From NCBI GenBank assembly GCA_903904765.1, contig CAIVEA010000664.1:1-19304 (forward strand): DNA of 19,304 bases, read 5' to 3'. Below, one piece after another: positions 14,171-19,304 of the stretch. Both the position numbers and the translations under genes were made by a program. Positions within the stretch are counted from its first letter, which is position 1; every line of letters starts with the position of its first letter. The notes under the pieces were generated by a model. It was given only the letters and a program-made list of their open reading frames with translations, was not told the origin of the DNA and searched no databases. Source of the DNA: an uncultured Chloroflexota bacterium (GTDB lineage Bacteria; Chloroflexota; Anaerolineae; Aggregatilineales; Phototrophicaceae).

Positions 14171-16405
14171 ATGGCGGGTAATCAGGAAGCCTACAATCGG
14201 GCGATGGAAGCCGGCCACAATGCGGCTTGGGAAAAAGACTGGCAGCAGGCCATCGCCACTTACGGACAAGCCGTGCAGGAATTCCCGAATGATGCCCTCG
14301 CGCACATTCATTTGGGCTTGGCTTTGCTGGAAGTGGGTCGCTTGGATGATGCGCTGAAGGTCTATTCGCGGGCGCATCAACTTTCCCCCGATGACCCTAT
14401 TCCGCTGGAGAAAAGCGCCGATGTGCTGGAGAAAATCGGGCGGCTGAAAGAGGCCGGCCAGCAGTACATCAATGTCGCGGAGATGTATATCGGACAACGC
14501 GATCTAGCGAAAGCCATCGCCAACTGGGAGCAGGCCACCCGCCTTTCTCCCGGTCTGGTCAATGTGCAGGCCAAAATCGCGCAGACTTACGAACGGTTGG
14601 GTGAGAAAGCGAAGGCCATTCGCGGCTATCTGGAACTCGCTGCCGCTTTGCAGCGGCGGGGCGATAAAGACAACGCGGTGAAAATCGCCCAGCGTGCCTT
14701 GAAGCTCGACCCGAAATACACCCCCACCTTGAACGCGCTACGGGCGTTGGAAAGCGGTTCGGAAATCATTCTGCCGTCGGATGATAAAGCCACTCCTCCC
14801 AAGCCGGGTACAGGGGGAGGTCGTCCATCTCAACGACCGCAGATTTCCATCCCCGAAGCCGACCCGCTAGGGCCGATGGGTGAAGCCATGACAGATGCGC
14901 TCGGCATTCTGGCGACCTACGTGATCGAAGGCGGAATGCTGGATGCTTCCGGTGGTGATGCGCTGCAAGCGATGGAATTTCAGCGGCAGCAGGCACTTCC
15001 TGAAGCGATTGCTGCCTATCAACGTGCCGAATCGCGCTTGAACCATCCGGGCCTGAAGATGAATTTGGGCGGGTTGCTGGTGTTGAATAAGCGCCCGGAC
15101 GAGGCCATCAAGCATCTGGGCGAAGCTTCGCTCAATGCACAACTGGCCGCCGGTGCGTATCATGCCCTCGGCAAGGCCTATTTCGATATGGGCAAGCAGA
15201 AGCAGGCCACCCGTTACCTGCTTCAAAGTTTGCAGCAAGTGGATATGGCGCTGGCGACGGCAGATGATGATCTGAACGAACTCGGCGCGATCTACGATCA
15301 ACTTTCAAGCGTCCTCGAAAATCGCTCTAACGAGGATGTCTCCGCCATCAACGGTCGTTTTCTGGAAATGCTCAGTGGTAAAGAGTGGAAGCAGCGCATC
15401 CGCGAAACCCGCCGCCAGATGGAAGACATCCTGCGCGATCAGGGGCAGCAGGGTATGGTGGATTTACTGGTTGCCAGCCGGGGCGACGAACTGACCGATG
15501 CCGTCTCTCGCATTGACCGCTACATGCGCCAGAGCCTGTACACGTTGGCGATGGACGAAGCTCACCGTGCAGTGGAGTATTCGCCGTTCTACCTGCCTGT
15601 GCATGTGCGGATGGCTGAAATCATGATGCGCGAAGGTCGCGTGCGGCAGGCCATCAACAAATACAACATGATCGCCAAAACCTATCTGGTGCGCGAAGAG
15701 AATGATCGTGCCGCTTCGATTTTGAGCGAAGTGCTGGAGATGGCTCCGCTGGATGTTTCGGTGCGCGAAAGCCTGATCGAACTGCTCGAAAATGAGCAGC
15801 GCTGGGAGGAGGCGCTCGACCAATATATTGATCTGGCTGATACCCACCATCAGCTAGGCAATTTCGATATGTCCCGCGATGTGTTCGTAGCTGCTGAACG
15901 GCTGGCGAATCGTGAGGGCGTTTCTAGCGACAAGATCGTCCGCATCAAGCATCGCGTGGCAGATATTGACCAGATGCGCTTGGATATTCGCCGCGCTCAA
16001 AAGACCTACGAAGAAATCATTCAGGTTGCGCCGGATGACGAACGCGCTCACCGCATGTTGGTGGATATTCATTACCGCCAGCAGAACAGCGTGGAAGCCA
16101 TCAAGAAATTGGATACACTGCTAGGTATCTACGCTCGCAATAAGCAGGCTAACCGCATCACCCAATTGCTGGAAGAATTGGTCACACTTTATCCCAACGA
16201 CACCGGTTTGCGCTCCCGTTTGGCGGCCATTTATCGCCAACTCAAGCGCAAAGAAGATGCCATTAAACAGTTGGATGCGCTGGGCGAATTGCAGTTGCAG
16301 GCTGGCCTGCATCAAGAGGCCATCAGCACCATTCGTCAGATTATCTCGCTGGGGCCAGATGGTGTGGATGAATACAAGCACTTGCTTTCACAGTTAGGCG
16401 GTTAA
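14171..16405 (+). CDS. Large tetratricopeptide-repeat (TPR) protein
   Basis: A 744-residue cytosolic protein made mostly of TPR-like helical hairpins. Clear units are at about 5-185 (for example WQQAIATYGQAVQEFPND, LDDALKVYSRAHQLSPDD, KAIANWEQATRLSPG) and again over about 440-740. A Pro/Gly/Ser-rich linker (about 198-235) separates the first group from the rest. There is no signal peptide, membrane segment or catalytic motif, so it is most likely a scaffold for protein complexes. The start is the ATG at 14171 with GGAG six bases upstream; a GTG at 14159 is poorer. It follows argF by 24 bases and precedes cdaA by 6, so it is cotranscribed with cdaA-cdaR. A partner cannot be named from sequence. 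Confidence 0.85.
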   Translation: MAGNQEAYNRAMEAGHNAAWEKDWQQAIATYGQAVQEFPNDALAHIHLGLALLEVGRLDDALKVYSRAHQLSPDDPIPLEKSADVLEKIGRLKEAGQQYINVAEMYIGQRDLAKAIANWEQATRLSPGLVNVQAKIAQTYERLGEKAKAIRGYLELAAALQRRGDKDNAVKIAQRALKLDPKYTPTLNALRALESGSEIILPSDDKATPPKPGTGGGRPSQRPQISIPEADPLGPMGEAMTDALGILATYVIEGGMLDASGGDALQAMEFQRQQALPEAIAAYQRAESRLNHPGLKMNLGGLLVLNKRPDEAIKHLGEASLNAQLAAGAYHALGKAYFDMGKQKQATRYLLQSLQQVDMALATADDDLNELGAIYDQLSSVLENRSNEDVSAINGRFLEMLSGKEWKQRIRETRRQMEDILRDQGQQGMVDLLVASRGDELTDAVSRIDRYMRQSLYTLAMDEAHRAVEYSPFYLPVHVRMAEIMMREGRVRQAINKYNMIAKTYLVREENDRAASILSEVLEMAPLDVSVRESLIELLENEQRWEEALDQYIDLADTHHQLGNFDMSRDVFVAAERLANREGVSSDKIVRIKHRVADIDQMRLDIRRAQKTYEEIIQVAPDDERAHRMLVDIHYRQQNSVEAIKKLDTLLGIYARNKQANRITQLLEELVTLYPNDTGLRSRLAAIYRQLKRKEDAIKQLDALGELQLQAGLHQEAISTIRQIISLGPDGVDEYKHLLSQLGG

Positions 16406-16411
16406 CCCGCT

Positions 16412-17275
16412 ATGGAATTGTTGTGGGCGCTGGAGAACCTCAATCTGCGTTCGCTGCTCGATATTTTCTTGGTCGGGCTGGTGTTCTTCGGTGCGAGTTT
16501 CTTCATTCGCGGCACTCAGGCGATGGCGCTCCTGCGCGGGATGCTGCTGGTGTTCATCACGCTGTTGCTCCTCTCCAGCTTGCTCAATTTGCTGGCGCTG
16601 CGCTGGTTGTTGGAAAATATCGTGGTGGTGCTAGGGATCGCCATTCCAGTTATCTTCCAACCCGAACTGCGCCGCGCCTTCGAGCAGTTGGGGCGGGTGC
16701 AGATGTTCGGTGCACGGCAAGCGCCAGATACCGTGCGCGGGCGCGTGATTAACGAGGTCTGTCAGGCTGTCGAGAAGCTCTCGGAACGGCGGCATGGCGC
16801 ATTGATCGTGTTGCAGCGTAACAGTAGCCTCGAAGAATACATCCGCACCGGAATCCGGCTAGATAGCGAAGTTACATCGCAGTTGTTCCTCACTATTTTC
16901 TGGCCTAAAACCGAGTTGCATGATGGCGCGGCCATCGTGGACGTGAATGGTCGCTTGGCCTCCGCCGCCTCGGTGCTGCCCTTGACCGCCAGCCGCAACT
17001 TGCCCGATCCCAAGCTGGGGACACGTCACCGTGCCGCGCTCGGCATCAGCGAAGTGGGCGATGCCATCTGCGTTGTGGTATCCGAAGAGACGGGCAAGAT
17101 TGCCATCACCAACAGCGGGCGCATGATTCCTAAACTGGACTCGAAGCGCCTGCGGACGATTTTGAACGCTTTCTATGGCGAGGAAAACAAGACGGCGGAT
17201 ACCCCTCTGCGCCAACTCGTCTATCGCGGGCAGCGCCTCATGGATACCCTGCGTAGCATGCGGAAGCAGACCTGA
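16412..17275 (+). CDS. cdaA: Diadenylate cyclase CdaA
   Basis: A membrane-bound enzyme of 287 residues that joins two ATP molecules into the second messenger c-di-AMP, which commonly controls potassium and osmolyte transport and cell-wall balance. Three N-terminal membrane segments lie at about 15-32, 38-60 and 66-82. The DAC domain (about 105-265) has LHDGAAIV with DGA at 171-173, GTRHRAALG with RHR at 205-207, and VVSEE at 222-226; these are the conserved catalytic motifs. The C-terminal tail is basic. The ATG lies 6 bases after the TPR stop. The TGA at 17273-17275 overlaps the start of cdaR by one base. This gene pair is conserved in many bacteria. Confidence 0.96.
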   Translation: MELLWALENLNLRSLLDIFLVGLVFFGASFFIRGTQAMALLRGMLLVFITLLLLSSLLNLLALRWLLENIVVVLGIAIPVIFQPELRRAFEQLGRVQMFGARQAPDTVRGRVINEVCQAVEKLSERRHGALIVLQRNSSLEEYIRTGIRLDSEVTSQLFLTIFWPKTELHDGAAIVDVNGRLASAASVLPLTASRNLPDPKLGTRHRAALGISEVGDAICVVVSEETGKIAITNSGRMIPKLDSKRLRTILNAFYGEENKTADTPLRQLVYRGQRLMDTLRSMRKQT

Positions 17276-18558
17276 TGCTCTCCAATCCCTCCAATCGTCA
17301 GCGTGTGCTGCTCAGTAATCTTTTCTGGTTTTTAGGGTCTTTGGCACTGGCTTTTCTGGTCTGGATTATCGCCACCTTCCAATCCAACCCCGTCATTCAG
17401 CAGCGTTTCCCCGATCTGATCGAGGTGCGTCTCACGCCCGACGAGGGTATGTTGATTACTGCACCCATCACTGCCAACCGCATGGCAACGGTGGTCGTTC
17501 GCGCCCCGCGTTCGGTGCAGGAACTCCTGCGGGCAGATGAGATTGAATTGTGGGCGGATTTGACGGGTCTCAGCCCCGGCGAGCATACGGTGGATATTCA
17601 GGCGCATCTCAGCCGCCAACCGGGTACGATTGTGGATATTTCTCCCAGCCGCATTCGCTTGACGCTGGAAGAGGCCGCCCAGAAACAAGTCCCATTGCGT
17701 GCCGTTATCAGCAGCGAACCTCCAGCAGGCTACTCTCGCGACGAGCCAACCTTCGATGTCAGTTTGAATCAGGTTCTGGTCAGCGGTACAGCCAGCCGCG
17801 TGAATGAGGTGATCGCAGCACAGGCCGTCCTCGACCTGCGGCAGCAGCGCAACCCGTATGAGGCCGATATTCGCTTGATCGCGGTGAATGCCGACGATAA
17901 CATCGTTTCTGACGTGACGATTGATCCGGCGGTGGTGCATGTCCTCGTGAATATTCGCCGCCGCGACGATGTGCGCGAAATCAGTGTGCGCCCCAACATT
18001 CAGGGTGAGCCTCCCGCTGGTTATGTGCTGAATGCGCTCAGTTATGAGCCGCAAACGGTACTGGTCAGCGGTGCGCCCGCCAGCCTTGCGGCACTGCCCG
18101 AAACGCTCAGCACTGCGCCGATTGACCTGAGCCAGCAGACCGACACCTTCAGCATTTCCGTTCCGGTGGAAATGCCGGATTCCAGCCTGATCGTGTTGTC
18201 ACAGGAAAATATCAACGTCCGCATTGAGATCAGCGCCGTCACCACCAGCCGACAGTTCGATAGTATCACCGTCGAAACGCTGGGCGTGCCACCCAACAGT
18301 GAGGTGCATCTCGCCCCCAGTGTGGTATCGGTGCTAGTCACGGGGCCGCTTGCACAGCTAGACGCGATGACGGCTGCGGACATCCGCGTGCTGCTGGATT
18401 TGAACAACCTGTCACCCGGCAATTACACGCTCGTCCCGACGGTTTCGCTCAGTCAGCCACAGGCCGCCACCGCCAATACCTCGGTATTGCCTGCTGAGAT
18501 TGATGTCGAAATTGCGCTCACCACCCCTGTCACCACGCCCAGACCTGAACCACCGTAG
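17275..18558 (+). CDS. cdaR: YbbR-domain regulator of diadenylate cyclase (CdaR)
   Basis: A 427-residue protein with one N-terminal membrane segment (about 14-35, LFWFLGSLALAFLVWIIATF) and a long extracytoplasmic part of four to five YbbR repeats of 80-90 residues. The repeats show 'VLVSGTASRVNEV', 'VLVSGAPASLAAL' and 'VLVTGPLAQLDAM' at repeating intervals, each followed by 'a..dL......'. The end is a Pro/Thr-rich tail. CdaR binds CdaA through the membrane and adjusts c-di-AMP synthesis. Translation is coupled by the TGATG overlap. A hairpin follows 33 bases after the stop. Confidence 0.94.
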   Translation: MLSNPSNRQRVLLSNLFWFLGSLALAFLVWIIATFQSNPVIQQRFPDLIEVRLTPDEGMLITAPITANRMATVVVRAPRSVQELLRADEIELWADLTGLSPGEHTVDIQAHLSRQPGTIVDISPSRIRLTLEEAAQKQVPLRAVISSEPPAGYSRDEPTFDVSLNQVLVSGTASRVNEVIAAQAVLDLRQQRNPYEADIRLIAVNADDNIVSDVTIDPAVVHVLVNIRRRDDVREISVRPNIQGEPPAGYVLNALSYEPQTVLVSGAPASLAALPETLSTAPIDLSQQTDTFSISVPVEMPDSSLIVLSQENINVRIEISAVTTSRQFDSITVETLGVPPNSEVHLAPSVVSVLVTGPLAQLDAMTAADIRVLLDLNNLSPGNYTLVPTVSLSQPQAATANTSVLPAEIDVEIALTTPVTTPRPEPP

Positions 18559-18576
18559 TCATGGCGCGTCCATCTC

Positions 18577-18585
18577 TGCTACAAT
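18577..18585 (+). promoter_or_regulatory. Candidate extended -10 promoter of der
   Basis: TGCTACAAT has a good -10 box with the TGn extension; a -35 candidate TAGTCA lies 18 bases upstream. The predicted start near 18592 coincides with the first base of the hairpin at 18592-18619, so the der transcript would begin with that hairpin. Confidence 0.4.
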
Positions 18586-18591
18586 GCGATC

Positions 18592-18619
18592 AGGGGCATG
18601 TTCGGTTGGACATGCCCCT
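18592..18619 (+). terminator. Hairpin between cdaR and der, likely terminator
   Basis: A perfect 10-bp stem (AGGGGCATGT/ACATGCCCCT) with an 8-base loop starts 33 bases after cdaR. The T-tract is short (TTTC), so termination may be partial. It may also serve as a 5' stem of the der transcript. Confidence 0.6.
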
Positions 18620-18679
18620 TTCGATGAGTGATCTTCCGCAGACTCTTGATGACTGCTGGGAGTGAAAGGCTGTGGGAGT

Positions 18680-19304
18680 ATGGCGCGTAAGCCGCTGGTG
18701 GCACTGGTAGGCCGCCCGAATGTGGGTAAGAGTACCCTCTTTAACCGGATGGTGGGGCAACGTTTAGCCGTCACCGATGACATCCCCGGTACGACACGCG
18801 ATCGTTTGCAGGCCGAGGCTGAATGGGTCGGCATGGAATTTCGCGTGATTGATACTGGCGGTATTGAAGTTTATCAACCCAAAGGCGTGCGCGATGTCGC
18901 GCCGCTGGCGGAAGGCAGCGCCGATTTCGTGCCGCTGATTAAAGCACAGGCGTTGCAGGCCGTCGAGGATGCCGATGTAATCGTGATGTTGGTGGATGCC
19001 ATGCACGGCATCACCGCCGCCGATGAGGAAATCGCCGAAATCCTGCGGCGCAACGAAGGCAAGCCGATTTTTGTGGCGGCGAACAAGGCCGACAATCCGC
19101 AGCGCAAAGAAGATGCTGTCGAGTTCTACTCGCTCGGTCTGGGCGAAGTGTTCCCCATCAGCGCCATTCATGGCCTCGGTGTGGGCGATTTGCTGGATGC
19201 GGTTGTGGAAGCGTTCAGGAGCCTGATTGACGACGATGGCGTGGATGAAGAAGATATTCTGCGAATCGCCATCGTGGGCCGTCCCAACGTGGGCAAGAGC
19301 AGCC
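18680..19304 (+). CDS. der: Ribosome-assembly GTPase Der/EngA (3' part outside the window)
   Basis: The frame begins MARKPLVALVGRPNVGKST, the P-loop of the first G domain, continues with DIPGTTRDR, the G3 motif DTGGIE and NKAD (G4), then PISAIHGLGVGDLLD (G5). A linker rich in D/E leads to a second P-loop, IAIVGRPNVGKSS, where the window ends at residue 208. Two G domains in tandem are diagnostic of Der, which acts in 50S ribosome assembly. The stretch between DTGGIE and the 'ADV' strand (IEVYQPKGVRDVAPLAEG and on) is about a dozen residues longer than in E. coli Der, from memory. The ATG at 18680 has GGGAG almost directly before it and AAAGG ten bases upstream. Confidence 0.96.
   Translation, partial: MARKPLVALVGRPNVGKSTLFNRMVGQRLAVTDDIPGTTRDRLQAEAEWVGMEFRVIDTGGIEVYQPKGVRDVAPLAEGSADFVPLIKAQALQAVEDADVIVMLVDAMHGITAADEEIAEILRRNEGKPIFVAANKADNPQRKEDAVEFYSLGLGEVFPISAIHGLGVGDLLDAVVEAFRSLIDDDGVDEEDILRIAIVGRPNVGKSS

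Noticed and set aside
17332..18054. A 240-codon open frame on the minus strand
   Set aside because: It is antisense to cdaR, His/Arg-rich and low in recognisable structure, as expected of a shadow frame in GC-rich coding DNA.
1..19304. CRISPR arrays, insertion sequences, rRNA or riboswitches
   Set aside because: No regularly spaced repeats, transposase frames, terminal inverted repeats, rRNA cores or recognisable riboswitch elements were seen.

Overview
The window looks like chromosomal DNA of a Gram-negative-like or monoderm environmental bacterium, most plausibly a member of the Chloroflexota. That placement is an inference from gene content (a CdaA/CdaR pair, YbbR repeats, Der with a long switch II loop, a metabolosome shell similar to that of Haliangium, moderate GC with mixed ATG/GTG/TTG starts); no rRNA is present to confirm it. 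Coding density is high, and no gene-free stretch exceeds about 220 bases.

Layout. (1) 1-345: the C-terminal end of a probable large serine recombinase, on the + strand, runs into an intact tRNA-Glu(UUC) gene on the - strand that has its own promoter and terminator. (2) 394-6271, - strand: a tight gene set that, in transcription order, encodes a CheY-like receiver, a receiver-adenylate cyclase, a cytosolic histidine kinase, a CoA-acylating aldehyde dehydrogenase with an N-terminal encapsulation helix, a PduT-like tandem shell protein (BMC-T), a SAM methyltransferase and a class II aldolase. (3) 6387-8900, - strand: two tandem signal peptidases, a small zinc-ribbon protein, a second, stacking-type tandem shell protein (BMC-T) and a BMC-P vertex pentamer, ending in a clear terminator at 6351-6376. 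(4) 8988-13069, - strand: methyltransferase, asparagine synthase and glycosyltransferase, a three-gene cell-surface-glycan type operon behind a good sigma70-like promoter. (5) 13183-18619, + strand: argF, a 744-residue TPR protein, cdaA and cdaR. (6) 18680-end: der, cut by the window edge.

The main interest is the bacterial microcompartment locus at 394-7602. The aldolase would make an aldehyde (lactaldehyde or a similar product of a sugar phosphate), the acylating dehydrogenase would turn it into an acyl-CoA inside a shell, and two BMC-T and one BMC-P proteins would build part of that shell. There is no BMC-H gene, no PduL-type phosphotransacylase and no alcohol dehydrogenase here, so this is either an incomplete-core metabolosome or one of several loci. 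A full phosphorelay plus class III cyclase module lies at the head of the enzyme operon, separated from the shell operon by a terminator. That suggests control of microcompartment metabolism by phosphorylation and cAMP, which I do not know from described microcompartment loci.
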